This document shows, piece by piece, positions 43,780 to 53,649 of a stretch of 54,694 bases of DNA (the first letter of the stretch is position 1; every line of letters starts with the position of its first letter). The translations under genes were made by a program, and so were the position numbers. The DNA is taken from NCBI GenBank assembly GCA_009827235.1, contig SPMW01000008.1:1-54694 (forward strand). Direction: 5' to 3'. Origin of the DNA: Candidatus Campylobacter infans (GTDB lineage: Bacteria > Campylobacterota > Campylobacteria > Campylobacterales > Campylobacteraceae). Under the pieces are notes generated by a model. It was given only the letters and a program-made list of their open reading frames with translations. It was not told the origin of the DNA and made no database searches.

Positions 43780-45606
43780 ATGGATAATTTTAGAGCTTTG
43801 AATATTCTTTTAAAGCACCATAGGGTCGAGCTAAATGAGCTTTATTTAGATGATTGCTCTAAGCTAGTAAAAAAAGCACTTAAAATTTGTGAGTTTAAAG
43901 ATAGCAAAAGCGCGCGTATGGCGGTGCTTAAACGCATTGTGGATTTAAAAGAAGAAGGCATTAGCAACCAAATGCGCGCTCTTAATTTTAGCCCTAAAAA
44001 ACAGCGTCAAATAAAAGCTAGAATGTATGAGTTTGTAAGCGAGTTTTATATAAATGAGTTTAAAAATATCCTAGCGCGCGCAAAAAATTTAGGTTTATTA
44101 AGAAATTATACCTATGAATTACTGCGCGGGGTTCATAAAATCGGTATAGAATTAAGCAAAATACAAATAAAATGGCAAGAATTAGTAATAGATCAAAATC
44201 AAAAATATTTTAAAAAAAATTTTTCTAGCAAAAAAAAGGCCTTAGAGTTTATAAGTAAAAATAAACTTTATCAAAAAAATGCCGACAAAACTCGTGCCGA
44301 TCGTATTTATGGGGTTTTTAGCATTGACGATATGGAAATTTTGCCTTATGCTTTGGCTTTTAAAAAAGAGTTTAAAATTTTAAATGAATGCTTTGAAGAT
44401 TGCATTAAAGAGCTAAAAAATTGCGAGCAAAACGAGCAAGATCGCGCCTACACAAAATACATAAAAGCCCTAAAAGACGCTTTTTGCGAGTGCGAAAATA
44501 AAAAAGTAATTTATGCGTGGCAAGAAGCTGAGCGCGCGTGGATGGATTGTAAAGGCGATATTCAAATTGGCCATTTGCTAGAATACTACGAAGATGCCTA
44601 CACGCACTCAGTTGCACTTGAATGGGATGTGCGCTTAAAAGATAGCGATTATCAAATAGACCAAGGCCTGTTAAAATCAAATATTAAAGATACTTTTGAG
44701 CAAATTTTAAACTCTGCAACTCAAAATTTGGATGAAAGCTTACAACAAATGCGCCTTCTTGTGCATTCAAATATCGATAAAACCCAGCTTTATATTTGTA
44801 ATCCTTTATTTTATTATGGGGCTGATTTTAATGGTTTATTTTCAGCGCAAGTGGTTCCAAATGATGAAATAGTGAGCAAAAAATACGGCAAGAAAATTTT
44901 TGCTTTTGTAGATTTTATACATGCAAGCACAAAAGCTAGGCCTTTTAGTAAGCTTTCAAGCGAAATTTTCGATGAAAAATTTTTAGATTATGAAAGAGAA
45001 ATTTTATTTAAAAAGCCACATATTTGGAAAAAAGTTTATGAAATTTCTACAATAGGGCATGAGTTTGGGCATATTTTATTTATCGGCTCTGATACAGAAA
45101 ATGCGATGAATGCTGGCGGGGAATTTAAGTTTATTGAAGAATACAAAGCCACAACAGGTGGGCTTGTTAATTTCTTTTTACACGAAATAGACGCGTTTTG
45201 CTTGCCGGTTTTTGCTGAGGTTTTAAGGCGAGCAGTTAGCCTAATCGCATGGCAAAAAATCGATGAATTGTGCGCTTATTATTGTGAGGGCTTGATTCAT
45301 TTAAGCTTGCTTTTTGATTCTAAGGTGCTTAGCTTTAATGATGAAAAATTGAGCATTGATTTTAGCTTGAATGCTTATAAGCGTTTTAAGCAAGCCAGCT
45401 TGCAAAATTATCAAGATCTATGCCAGCATTATATGGACAAGCGCGATGCTAGCGAATTTTTAGCCCGTTTTGTTAGTTTTGATGGAGAGGTTTATTTGCC
45501 AAAAGATGAAGAGCTAAAAAATTTTGTGTTGTATTATTATGGTTTATATGAAAAATTAGCAAATCAAGTAGATTTAGAGGCTTGGCAAAAATGGATAAAT
45601 GCTTAA
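43780..45606 (+). CDS. ciaB: CiaB-like invasion protein with a zinc-peptidase-like HEFGH motif
   Basis: Ortholog of the Campylobacter invasion antigen CiaB, judged by size (608 aa against about 610), N-terminal style, a shared internal MYEFVSEFY segment and the adjoining thioesterase gene. No signal peptide; in C. jejuni export is reported to be flagellum-dependent. Residues 427-431 read HEFGH in STIGHEFGHILF, followed about 22 residues later by FIEEYKATTGG, a gluzincin-like zinc layout. ATG 43768 is also possible, but ATG 43780 with GGAG six bases ahead gives MDNFRALN, closer to known CiaB starts. Mostly helical and charged elsewhere. Confidence 0.9.
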   Translation: MDNFRALNILLKHHRVELNELYLDDCSKLVKKALKICEFKDSKSARMAVLKRIVDLKEEGISNQMRALNFSPKKQRQIKARMYEFVSEFYINEFKNILARAKNLGLLRNYTYELLRGVHKIGIELSKIQIKWQELVIDQNQKYFKKNFSSKKKALEFISKNKLYQKNADKTRADRIYGVFSIDDMEILPYALAFKKEFKILNECFEDCIKELKNCEQNEQDRAYTKYIKALKDAFCECENKKVIYAWQEAERAWMDCKGDIQIGHLLEYYEDAYTHSVALEWDVRLKDSDYQIDQGLLKSNIKDTFEQILNSATQNLDESLQQMRLLVHSNIDKTQLYICNPLFYYGADFNGLFSAQVVPNDEIVSKKYGKKIFAFVDFIHASTKARPFSKLSSEIFDEKFLDYEREILFKKPHIWKKVYEISTIGHEFGHILFIGSDTENAMNAGGEFKFIEEYKATTGGLVNFFLHEIDAFCLPVFAEVLRRAVSLIAWQKIDELCAYYCEGLIHLSLLFDSKVLSFNDEKLSIDFSLNAYKRFKQASLQNYQDLCQHYMDKRDASEFLARFVSFDGEVYLPKDEELKNFVLYYYGLYEKLANQVDLEAWQKWINA

Positions 45607-45629
45607 AATTTTAAAATTTAAGGATAGTT

Positions 45630-46757
45630 TTGTTAATTGGTTTTCTCTCACATAGCGATATGAGCATTTTTCATTTTCGCTTGCCTATTATGCGCGCATT
45701 AAAAAAACGCGGGCATAAGGTTTATGCCATCGCGCCAAATGGAGCTTATACAAAACGCATTATAAAAGAGTTTGAGTGCGTTCATTATGATATTAACCGC
45801 GCTAGCACAAATCCTTTGCGTGTGGGGCGCGATGGGCTTAATTTAGCAAAGGTTTTAGCACCATTACACCTTGATGTGCTTCAATGCTCAGCACATAAAA
45901 GCAATATTTTTGGGCTAAACGCAGCCAAAATGCTAGGCATAAAGCACGCATTTGCCTTGGTTGAAGGACTTGGCAGCGCTTATACAAGCACTAGCTTGGG
46001 TTCTAAAATTTTGCGTTTTGGTATCGAAACGCTTTATAAAAACACGCTAAAAAATGCGAGCGCATGCATTTTTGTAAATGACGCAGATGCTAAATATTTT
46101 GCTACCAAAAATCTAATCCAAGCAGAAAAAATTCGTAAAATTAAAAGCGTGGGCGTTGATGCTAGTTTTTTTGATCCTAAAATTTCTAAACCAAGCAAAC
46201 TTCTAGCAAAATTTAGTGGTAAGAAAATCGTGCTAATGATGGCTAGGGCGTTAAAAGATAAGGGCGTGCGTGAGTTTTATGAAGCGGCTAATTTATTAAA
46301 AGCGCGCGATGATGTGCAATTTGTCTTTGTAGGTAGCGAAGATAAAGGTAATAAAAATAGCTTAAATAATGCCTTTTTAGATACTAATGAAAATGTAGAG
46401 CATATCGCGTGGAGCGATGAAGTAGCGGGGCTTTTAAGGGCTTGTTATATTTATGTTTTGCCAAGTTATCGTGAGGGTTTTGCGCGCACGATTTTAGAGG
46501 CTATGAGCATGGGACTAGCTTGTATTAGCACTGATGCGCCAGGTTGTAATGAATCCGTAATAGACGCTCACACGGGGCTTTTATGCGCTTTAAAAGATAG
46601 CGCGGATTTAGCTAGAAAGATTGAAATTTTACTTGATGATGAGCAAAAAACAGCAATTTTTGGCGCAAATGCTAGAAAACTAGTCCTTCAAAACTACGAT
46701 CAGCCAATTATCACGCAAAAATATTTACAAGTTTATGGCGAGTTTTTTGATGTATAA
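45630..46757 (+). CDS. pglA: GalNAc transferase of the N-glycan pathway (PglA), TTG start
   Basis: GT4-type glycosyltransferase adding GalNAc to undecaprenyl-PP-diNAcBac at the inner membrane. [19 protein letters not shown] at the N-terminus, [25 protein letters not shown], and the donor-site [20 protein letters not shown] all match C. jejuni PglA. 375 aa. The start is TTG at 45630, four bases after AAGGAT, aligning with the first residue of the known protein. Starts 23 bases after ciaB and overlaps pglC by eight bases. Confidence 0.93.
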   Translation: MLIGFLSHSDMSIFHFRLPIMRALKKRGHKVYAIAPNGAYTKRIIKEFECVHYDINRASTNPLRVGRDGLNLAKVLAPLHLDVLQCSAHKSNIFGLNAAKMLGIKHAFALVEGLGSAYTSTSLGSKILRFGIETLYKNTLKNASACIFVNDADAKYFATKNLIQAEKIRKIKSVGVDASFFDPKISKPSKLLAKFSGKKIVLMMARALKDKGVREFYEAANLLKARDDVQFVFVGSEDKGNKNSLNNAFLDTNENVEHIAWSDEVAGLLRACYIYVLPSYREGFARTILEAMSMGLACISTDAPGCNESVIDAHTGLLCALKDSADLARKIEILLDDEQKTAIFGANARKLVLQNYDQPIITQKYLQVYGEFFDV

Positions 46758-47355
46758 ATTGGCTTTTAAAAGAATTTTTGATTTTTGTGGGGCATTTTTG
46801 CTTATAATTATTTTTACGCCTGTGATGATATGGGCGTATTTTGCGGTTAAAAAACATCTTGGGGCGCCGGTGATTTTTACGCAAATGCGCCCTGGCTTGA
46901 ATGAAAAAATTTTTAAAATTTATAAATTTCGCACGATGAGTGATGAAAAAGATAAAAATGGCGAGCTTTTAAGCGATGAGGCGCGCTTAAATAATTTTGG
47001 CAAAATGCTAAGAAGCACCAGCATAGACGAGCTTCCACAGCTTTTTAATGTATTAAGGGGCGATATGAGTTTTATAGGTCCAAGGCCACTTTTAATAGAA
47101 TATCTAAGCCTTTATAACAAACACCAAAAGCTCCGCCATAGCGTGCGTCCAGGCATAACAGGCCTAGCACAAGTTAGTGGCAGAAACAATATCAGCTGGG
47201 CTAAAAAATTAGAGTTTGATAGCTATTACGCCCAGCACCTAAGCTTTTTGCTTGATGTAAAAATCGCATTTTTAACGATTAAAAAAGTGCTAAAAAAAGA
47301 AGGCATAAATCAAGATGGTATGCAAACAACGCAAAAATTTAATGGCAATAATTAA
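46750..47355 (+). CDS. pglC: Undecaprenyl-phosphate diNAcBac-1-phosphate transferase (PglC)
   Basis: Monotopic phosphoglycosyl transferase initiating the lipid-linked N-glycan. One re-entrant hydrophobic helix (about 12-32), then [13 protein letters not shown], the catalytic pair Asp93-Glu94 in [23 protein letters not shown] and [14 protein letters not shown]. An in-frame ATG exists at 46735, but ATG 46750 gives [12 protein letters not shown], matching the C. jejuni start, and places the DE pair at 93-94. 201 aa. Ends KFNGNN like C. jejuni KFNGKN. Confidence 0.95.
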   Translation: MYKLAFKRIFDFCGAFLLIIIFTPVMIWAYFAVKKHLGAPVIFTQMRPGLNEKIFKIYKFRTMSDEKDKNGELLSDEARLNNFGKMLRSTSIDELPQLFNVLRGDMSFIGPRPLLIEYLSLYNKHQKLRHSVRPGITGLAQVSGRNNISWAKKLEFDSYYAQHLSFLLDVKIAFLTIKKVLKKEGINQDGMQTTQKFNGNN

Positions 47356-47373
47356 AATTTCTTTGGATAAAAA

Positions 47374-47964
47374 ATGAAAATAATTTATTTATATGGAGCT
47401 AGCGGGCATGGTTTGGTGTGCGCTGATATTGCAAGAGCTTGCGGGTATGATAAAATAATATTTTTAGATGATTTTAAATATCTTAAAGATAAGCAAATTT
47501 TAAAATTTGATGAAAAGCTTGAAAAGCACGATATATTCATTAGTATAGGCGATGCAAAAATAAGACAAGAATTATTTAATAAGGTTCAAAAAGCTGGCTT
47601 TAATGTGGTTAGTTTAATTCATAAAAGTGCGGTTATTTCAAGCTCGGCTAAGATAGGCTTAGGCGTTAGTGTAATGCCAAATTGTGTAATAAATGCAAAT
47701 GCTTTTATCGCTGATGGAGTGATTATAAACTCAGGCTCCATAATAGAACACGAATGCCAAATAGGCGCATTTTCGCATATTTGCCCTGGGGTAAAAATTG
47801 CAGGCGCAAGCAAAATCGGCGCGCGCGTATGGCTAGGCATAGGATCAAGCGTAATTCAAAATTTAAACATCGGCGATGACGCATATATCGGCGCTGGTAG
47901 CGTTGTGGTAAAAGATTTGCCAAGCAAGGTTAGAGCCTTTGGCAATCCTGCTAGGGTGCGTTAA
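47374..47964 (+). CDS. pglD: UDP-4-amino-sugar N-acetyltransferase (PglD)
   Basis: Makes UDP-diNAc-bacillosamine using acetyl-CoA. N-terminal Rossmann part IIYLYGASGHGLVCADIA, FLDDF, LIHKSAVIS, then a left-handed beta-helix with catalytic His126 in SIIEHECQIG and IGIGSSVIQN-type hexapeptides, ending RAFGNPARVR. 196 aa fits. Follows pglC by 18 bases; moeA follows by 26. Confidence 0.93.
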   Translation: MKIIYLYGASGHGLVCADIARACGYDKIIFLDDFKYLKDKQILKFDEKLEKHDIFISIGDAKIRQELFNKVQKAGFNVVSLIHKSAVISSSAKIGLGVSVMPNCVINANAFIADGVIINSGSIIEHECQIGAFSHICPGVKIAGASKIGARVWLGIGSSVIQNLNIGDDAYIGAGSVVVKDLPSKVRAFGNPARVR

Positions 47965-47990
47965 AATTTAAAATTTTAATAAGGATAAAA

Positions 47991-49175
47991 ATGCAAAGTT
48001 ATGATGAGAGTTTAAATGCCTTGCTTGAAAATGCCAGTGCGTTTAGATTAAAGCAAAGAGTAGGGCTTGATAATGCGCTGGGGCGAGTTTTGAGCGATGA
48101 AATTTATGCCAAAAGCGATTACCCAAGCGAGCCTATGGCGGCAATGGACGGCTATGCTTGCCTTAGCCAGGATTTAGAAAATGGCGCTAAATTAAAAATA
48201 ATCGATAAAATTCCAGCCGGCAAGCTACCAAGTGTTAAAATCAGTCCTAAAACCTGCGCTAAAATCTTTACTGGCTCATTAATGCCTCAAAGCGCAAACA
48301 CGCTAATTCCCATAGAAAATGTAAGCGCAAGTGATGAATATATCGTGGTTAATGAGCCTGTGGGCGCTGGTTTTGCTGTGCGTGGGATTGGCGAGAGTTA
48401 TTTTAAGGGCGAGATTTTATTTAAAGCTGGCGTTAGGTTAAAATTTAGCGAACTTGCCGTGCTAGCTGAGCTTGGCGAGCATTTTGTAAATGTGCTAGCT
48501 ATGCCAAAGGTAGCGATTTTAGCAACTGGTAGCGAGCTTGTAGATCTTGGCGTGCATAAAAATAATATGGCACAAATTTATAGCTCAAATACCATAGCAC
48601 TTGATAGCATAGTAAAAAGCTGTGGCTGCCAAAGCTTGATAATGCCTCTTGTAAATGATGATAAAAAAGAGCTTGAAAATGCGGTCCATTGGGCATTGCA
48701 AACTTGTGATATTTTGCTTAGTAGTGGCGGAGTTAGTGTGGGGGATTTTGATTTTATGCGAGATTTTGTGCGCCAAAATGCCAAAATAATCGTAGATAAA
48801 GCAGCCATCAAGCCTGGTCGCCATATCAAAATAGCTAAGATGAATGAAAAGTTTATTTTTGCTTTGCCTGGTTTTTCGCAGTCGGCTATGGTTACGGCGA
48901 TGCTGTATTTTAGGCCTTTTGTGGCAAAAATTATGGGTGAGGATATGAAGTTTTGGCATAAGGCAATTTTACAAAATGATTATAAAAAGCGCAGCGAACT
49001 TGAAGAGTTTGTAGCAGCAAATTTAGAATTTGATCAAGCCAAAATTACGCTAAATACGCAAAATAAGAAAAAAGCAAGTAGCGCAGTAAGCACAAACTTA
49101 AATCACAACGCGGTGTTATTTAGAGCCAAAAAAGATTTAAAAGTGGGCGAAATCGTGGAGTTTTGCTATCTTTAA
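47991..49175 (+). CDS. moeA: Molybdopterin molybdenumtransferase MoeA
   Basis: Inserts molybdate into adenylylated molybdopterin. Signatures: AMDGYACLS, KIFTGSLMPQSANTLIPIE, KVAILATGSEL, SSNTIALDS, LLSSGGVSVGDFDF, KIAKMNEKFIFALPGFSQSA (the usual GLPGNP loop reads ALPGFS) and a C-terminal beta domain. 394 aa. RBS AAGGAT. Campylobacters can carry two moeA genes; which paralog this is cannot be told. Confidence 0.93.
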   Translation: MQSYDESLNALLENASAFRLKQRVGLDNALGRVLSDEIYAKSDYPSEPMAAMDGYACLSQDLENGAKLKIIDKIPAGKLPSVKISPKTCAKIFTGSLMPQSANTLIPIENVSASDEYIVVNEPVGAGFAVRGIGESYFKGEILFKAGVRLKFSELAVLAELGEHFVNVLAMPKVAILATGSELVDLGVHKNNMAQIYSSNTIALDSIVKSCGCQSLIMPLVNDDKKELENAVHWALQTCDILLSSGGVSVGDFDFMRDFVRQNAKIIVDKAAIKPGRHIKIAKMNEKFIFALPGFSQSAMVTAMLYFRPFVAKIMGEDMKFWHKAILQNDYKKRSELEEFVAANLEFDQAKITLNTQNKKKASSAVSTNLNHNAVLFRAKKDLKVGEIVEFCYL

Positions 49176-49302
49176 ATTTTAAAATTTTAATTCTAAAATT
49201 TTAAGCTAATGCGCATAATTGCGGACTTTGAATTAGAATTTGTTTAAAATTTTGCTTTATTAAAATTTCAGCTATTTTTAAGATATAAAATTTTATTTAT
49301 TT

Positions 49303-49311
49303 TGCTACAAT
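49303..49311 (+). promoter_or_regulatory. Predicted extended -10 (TGCTACAAT) for topA
   Basis: TGCTACAATGCGCGC, 27 bases before the ATG at 49339. The upstream part of the 163-base gap is TTAAAATTT-type sequence without ORFs. Confidence 0.5.
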
Positions 49312-49338
49312 GCGCGCCAAAAATCCAAAAGGGCGTAA

Positions 49339-51450
49339 ATGAATAAATTAATCATAGTAGAATCACCCGCAAAGGCTAAAACCATCAAAAATTTTCTAGG
49401 CAAAGGATATGAAATAATAGCATCAAAAGGCCATATCCGCGATTTGCCAAAGTCAAGTTTTGGCATTAAGATTGAAGATGGCGAGTTTATCCCTGAATAC
49501 CGCATATCGCGCGATCACAGCGATATAGTAAAGCAAATCCAAACCCTAGCAAAAAAAGCTGATGAAATTTATCTAGCAACCGATGAAGATAGAGAAGGCG
49601 AGGCCATCGCGTATCATATAGCAATGGCTATTGGCAAGGATCCTACAAGCTTGCCGCGCATAGTTTTTCACGAAATCACAAAAAGCGCGATTGAAAACGC
49701 TCTAAAAAATCCGCGCCATTTAGATATGGATAGCGTAAATGCCCAGCAAGCCCGCCGTTTGCTAGATCGCATCGTAGGCTATAAGCTAAGCCCACTTTTA
49801 AGCCAAAAAATACAAAACGGCCTAAGTGCTGGGCGTGTCCAAAGCGCGGCATTAAAAATAATTGTGGATAAAGAGCGAGAAATTCAAGCCTTTGTGCCGA
49901 TTAAATATTACAGCATTGATTGTGTTTTTAAAAAAGATTTAGATGCTGAAATAATCTCATTTAACGAGCAAAAGCTTGAAAAATTAAGCATTAGCACCGA
50001 TCAAAGTGCCAAAAATATCGTAAATGCCACGCTAAATGAAAGCTTTAAAATCAAAAGCATAGAATCAAAAGAGAGAAAAGCCAACCCAAATCCGCCTTTT
50101 ATGACCTCAACCTTACAACAAGCCGCATCAAATCGCCTAGGATACAGCCCTAAGCGCACTATGGCACTAGCTCAGCAATTATATGAAGGCGTTCAAACCG
50201 ATCAAGGCGTAATGGGCGCAATTACTTATATGAGAACAGATAGCCTAAATCTAGCCCAAGAAGCCATTAAAAGCGCTAGGGATTTTATACAAAAAGAATT
50301 TGGCCCTAAATATTTGCCGCCAAAGCCAAATATTTATGCTAGCAAAGCAAAAGGCGCACAAGAAGCCCATGAAGCCATACGCCCTACAAATGTAGCCTTT
50401 ACTCCACAAATTGCTGCGAAGTATTTAAATGCCGAGCTTTTAAAGCTTTATACTTTGATTTATAATCGCTTTTTGGCTTGTCAAATGAGCCAAAGCATAG
50501 TAGAAAATCAAAGCATTATCATAAGCTCAAAAAGCTGTCAATACCGCCTAAGCGGACGAAAAATGCTTTTTGATGGTTTTAGTAGGTTGTGGGAGAGTAG
50601 CGAAAAAGATAGAATTTTGCCAGCATTAAAAATAGGCGATGAAATGAGCGTGCAAAAATGCGAGTTTAGCGAAAATTTCACCGAGCCACCATCAAGATAT
50701 AGCGAAGCAGGGCTAGTAAAAAAGCTTGAAAGTTTGGGCATTGGGCGACCTAGCACCTATGCGCCTACTATTACCTTGCTTACTAGCCGCGAGTATGTAA
50801 AAAGCCAAAATAAACAATTAATCCCAGAGCCAATAGCCTTTAAAATCACAACTATGCTTGAAGAAAATTTTAATGATATAGTAGATAGCGATTTTACTAG
50901 CAGGCTTGAAGAAAAATTAGACGACATAGCAGAAAAAAAATGCGAGTGGCAAACAGTGCTAAATGAGTTTTACACACCTTTTGATGCTAAAATAACCTCA
51001 GGCAAAACAAGCATAGCAAGCCAAAAAACTAGCGAGTTGATAGGCGAAAAATGCCCTGAATGTGGTAAAGATTTGGTTAAAAGAAGCGGTAAATATGGAG
51101 AGTTTATAGCTTGTAGTGGTTATCCAAAATGCAAATATTCACGCAATATCCAAAACCCACAAAATAGCGATGATAGCCAAAATGCGCAAAAACCAGCCAA
51201 AAAAGCATTAGTTAGCATAGGCGTGGCTTGCCCTAAATGTGGCGAGGGCGATGTTGTAGAGCGTTTTAGTAAGCGCGGTAAATTTTATGGATGTTCGCGT
51301 TATCCAAAATGCGATTATGTTAGCAATTATGCTCCAAGCGGAGCAAATTGCCCACAATGCTCTACTATGATGGTGCTTAAAAAGCTAAAAAAAGGCGATT
51401 TTAACGAATGTCCAAGTTGTAAATATAAAATACAAATAAGCCAAGATTAA
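49339..51450 (+). CDS. topA: DNA topoisomerase I
   Basis: Type IA topoisomerase relaxing negative supercoils. TOPRIM domain from residue 3 (LIIVESPAKAKTIKNFLG; acidic TDEDREGEAIA), active-site Tyr297 in GAITYMRTDS, QEAHEAIRPT and GLGRPSTYA-like SLGIGRPSTYAPT. Three C-terminal zinc ribbons (CPECGKD...CSGYPKC, CPKCGEG...CSRYPKC, CPQCSTM...CPSC). 703 aa. bioB follows after 9 bases, as in C. jejuni. Confidence 0.97.
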   Translation: MNKLIIVESPAKAKTIKNFLGKGYEIIASKGHIRDLPKSSFGIKIEDGEFIPEYRISRDHSDIVKQIQTLAKKADEIYLATDEDREGEAIAYHIAMAIGKDPTSLPRIVFHEITKSAIENALKNPRHLDMDSVNAQQARRLLDRIVGYKLSPLLSQKIQNGLSAGRVQSAALKIIVDKEREIQAFVPIKYYSIDCVFKKDLDAEIISFNEQKLEKLSISTDQSAKNIVNATLNESFKIKSIESKERKANPNPPFMTSTLQQAASNRLGYSPKRTMALAQQLYEGVQTDQGVMGAITYMRTDSLNLAQEAIKSARDFIQKEFGPKYLPPKPNIYASKAKGAQEAHEAIRPTNVAFTPQIAAKYLNAELLKLYTLIYNRFLACQMSQSIVENQSIIISSKSCQYRLSGRKMLFDGFSRLWESSEKDRILPALKIGDEMSVQKCEFSENFTEPPSRYSEAGLVKKLESLGIGRPSTYAPTITLLTSREYVKSQNKQLIPEPIAFKITTMLEENFNDIVDSDFTSRLEEKLDDIAEKKCEWQTVLNEFYTPFDAKITSGKTSIASQKTSELIGEKCPECGKDLVKRSGKYGEFIACSGYPKCKYSRNIQNPQNSDDSQNAQKPAKKALVSIGVACPKCGEGDVVERFSKRGKFYGCSRYPKCDYVSNYAPSGANCPQCSTMMVLKKLKKGDFNECPSCKYKIQISQD

Positions 51451-51459
51451 GGTTAAAAA

Positions 51460-52305
51460 ATGTCAAAAAAAATAATGTTATGTGCGATTTGTAATGTAAG
51501 TAGTGGTAATTGCGCTGAAGATTGTGCTTATTGCACGCAAAGCGCAAAATATGGCGCAGATATTAAAAAATATCGCCAAAAAAGCATAGATGATATAGTA
51601 AATGAAGCCAAAATTGCCTATAAAAATCACGCTCTTGGCTTTTGTCTTGTTACAGCAGGCAAAAAGCTTGATGAGCGCAAGCTTGAATACATCTGCCTTG
51701 CTGCGCGCCAAATACAAAAACAAATCCCAGAGCTTATGCTAATAGCCTGTAATGGCATAGCTGATTATGAAAGCTTAAAAGAGCTTAAAAATGCTGGAAT
51801 TTTCAGCTATAACCATAATTTAGAAACTAGTGAGGGCTTTTTTGATAAAATTTGTACCACGCACACTTGGCAAGATAGATACAAAACAAATGAAAATGCC
51901 AAAAGAGCAGGTTTAATGCTGTGTTGTGGCGGTATTTACGGGCTTGGCGAAGATGAAAATGAGAGAATTAGTTTTAGAAAAAGCCTTGCTAGCCTTGAAC
52001 CTTTTACTAGCCCTATAAATTTTTACATTTCAAATCCTGCTTTGCCTATTAGCGTGCCACGCTTAAATGCCGATGAAGCCCTAAAAATCATAAGAGATAG
52101 CGCAAATGCTATGCCAAATACACGCTTTATGGTAGCTGGTGGCAGAGAGTTAATTTTAGGCGATAGACAATATGAAGTGCTAGAAAATGGCGCTAGCGCA
52201 ATAGTTATCGGGGATTATTTAACCACCCAAGGCGAAGTGCCAAGCAAGGCGATTGAGAGCTTAAAAAATCTTGGTTTTGAGTTTATGGATAAATGCGAGC
52301 ATTAG
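51460..52305 (+). CDS. bioB: Biotin synthase
   Basis: Radical-SAM enzyme inserting sulfur into dethiobiotin. CX3CX2C cluster site Cys18-Cys22-Cys25 in NCAEDCAYCTQSA, NHNLETSEGFF, LCCGGIYGLGE, and MVAGGRELILG near the C-terminus with the Arg ligand for the 2Fe-2S cluster. 281 aa, the short epsilonproteobacterial form lacking extra N-terminal residues. Confidence 0.95.
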   Translation: MSKKIMLCAICNVSSGNCAEDCAYCTQSAKYGADIKKYRQKSIDDIVNEAKIAYKNHALGFCLVTAGKKLDERKLEYICLAARQIQKQIPELMLIACNGIADYESLKELKNAGIFSYNHNLETSEGFFDKICTTHTWQDRYKTNENAKRAGLMLCCGGIYGLGEDENERISFRKSLASLEPFTSPINFYISNPALPISVPRLNADEALKIIRDSANAMPNTRFMVAGGRELILGDRQYEVLENGASAIVIGDYLTTQGEVPSKAIESLKNLGFEFMDKCEH

Positions 52306-52452
52306 TGCATAAGCTAGTTTGGCTTTAAATTTTAAAATTTCTTAAATTTTAATATTAATTTTTAGTAAAAATAGCTTGTTTTGGGCTAAATTTTAAAATT
52401 TGGCTAGTAAGGGTTTAAAGCTTAATTTAAACATCGCTTAAAGAAAAAACTT

Positions 52453-52458
52453 TACAAT
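52453..52458 (+). promoter_or_regulatory. Predicted -10 (TACAAT) for the YSC84 gene
   Basis: CTTTACAATTTC, 25 bases before the ATG at 52483, with CGGAGC as ribosome binding site. The rest of the 177-base gap shows only TTAAAATTT-type words. Confidence 0.45.
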
Positions 52459-52482
52459 TTCAACTCAATTACGGAGCAAAAA

Positions 52483-53073
52483 ATGAAAAAACTTTTTATG
52501 GCGTTAATTGGCGTTTTTGCGCTGTTTTGTGGAGCTAGCGCAAATGATGAGTTTATGCTTGAATGTGCTAACTCATACAAAAATGTGCTTAAAACTAATA
52601 AAATCCCAAGCCAAGAGATTGTAAGAGCAAGCCACGCTATAATCATAATCCCAAGTTTTTATAAGGGCGGATTTTTCATAGGCGGAGCCGGTGGCAAGGG
52701 CATAATGATAGAAAAAAACGGCACAAACTGGCATCCAAGTGGCGTAAATATCGGCGGTTTAAGCGTTGGATTACAAATTGGCTTTGAAAATAATATTTTA
52801 GTAATTTACATTTTAAATAGTCAAATAGTCAAACAAATAAAAAATTCAAAATTTACTCTCAATGCCGAATTAGTCGCTAGCTTTTGGGATAAAAGCAGGG
52901 CGTTAAATAAAATGAGCGAGATTACTTTTAGCGATTCTATTTATGCTTACACAAATAATAAAGGATTATTTGCTGGTGCTAGCTTAGGCGGTGCCGTAAT
53001 AAGCGCAAATCAAGAGAAATTTTCAAATATTTCATATGGTTTTAGCGAGTTAATCCACGCATTAGGCAATTAA
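52483..53073 (+). CDS. Exported YSC84-domain lipid-binding protein
   Basis: Signal peptide KKLFMALIGVFALFCGASA, then a YSC84/SYLF-type domain: SHAIIIIPSFYKGGFFIGGAGGKG, VGLQIGFENN, and a late GLFAGASLGGAVIS. The family binds phosphoinositides in eukaryotes; the bacterial role is unknown. 196 aa. The DedA gene starts at the base after its stop codon, and a DUF945-like gene follows, so a three-gene envelope operon is likely. Confidence 0.88.
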   Translation: MKKLFMALIGVFALFCGASANDEFMLECANSYKNVLKTNKIPSQEIVRASHAIIIIPSFYKGGFFIGGAGGKGIMIEKNGTNWHPSGVNIGGLSVGLQIGFENNILVIYILNSQIVKQIKNSKFTLNAELVASFWDKSRALNKMSEITFSDSIYAYTNNKGLFAGASLGGAVISANQEKFSNISYGFSELIHALGN

Positions 53074-53649
53074 ATGCAACAAACCTTAGAATTTATAGAA
53101 AATTACGCTATTTGGGGCTATGGAATTTTATTTTTGTATAGTTTTGGTGGCGGAATGATAGCACTTTTGGCTGCTAGTGTGCTAGCTGGTGTTGGCAAGC
53201 TTGATTTAAGCTTATGTATAATAATCGCAGCTGTGGCAAATTTTTTAGGCGATGAGTTGCTTTTTTATTTGGCAAAATTTAATAAAAATGCCGTTTTGCC
53301 GTATTTTAAAAAACATCGCCGAAAACTCGCTTTGGCTCAAATTTTATTTAAAAGTTATGGTGGCAAAATCATCTTAGCTAAAAAATTTATTTATGGCTTA
53401 AAAACCTTAATCCCACTAGCAATTGGTCTAAGCAAATATAACGCAAAAAAATTTTTATTTTTAAATGCGATTTGTGCGATAATCTGGGCTGTTAGCCTTG
53501 GATTGCTTGGCTTTTTTGCTGGCGATTTTATCCAGCAAATTTCAGAAAAATACGGACAAAACACTAGCTTTTTAATAATCTTTTTAGTGGCAATTTTATT
53601 TGCTTTATGGCTGTATTTTGAAAAACAAACAAAAAGGACAAAAATATGA
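53074..53649 (+). CDS. DedA-family membrane protein
   Basis: Polytopic inner-membrane protein of the DedA/VTT family, members of which act in lipid-carrier flipping and membrane homeostasis. FGGGMIALLAASVLAG near the N-terminus, DELLFYLAKF, FKSYGGKIILAKKFIYGLKTLIPLAIGLS (the conserved basic re-entrant element) and a C-terminal membrane helix. 191 aa. Overlaps the next gene by four bases (ATGA). Confidence 0.88.
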   Translation: MQQTLEFIENYAIWGYGILFLYSFGGGMIALLAASVLAGVGKLDLSLCIIIAAVANFLGDELLFYLAKFNKNAVLPYFKKHRRKLALAQILFKSYGGKIILAKKFIYGLKTLIPLAIGLSKYNAKKFLFLNAICAIIWAVSLGLLGFFAGDFIQQISEKYGQNTSFLIIFLVAILFALWLYFEKQTKRTKI

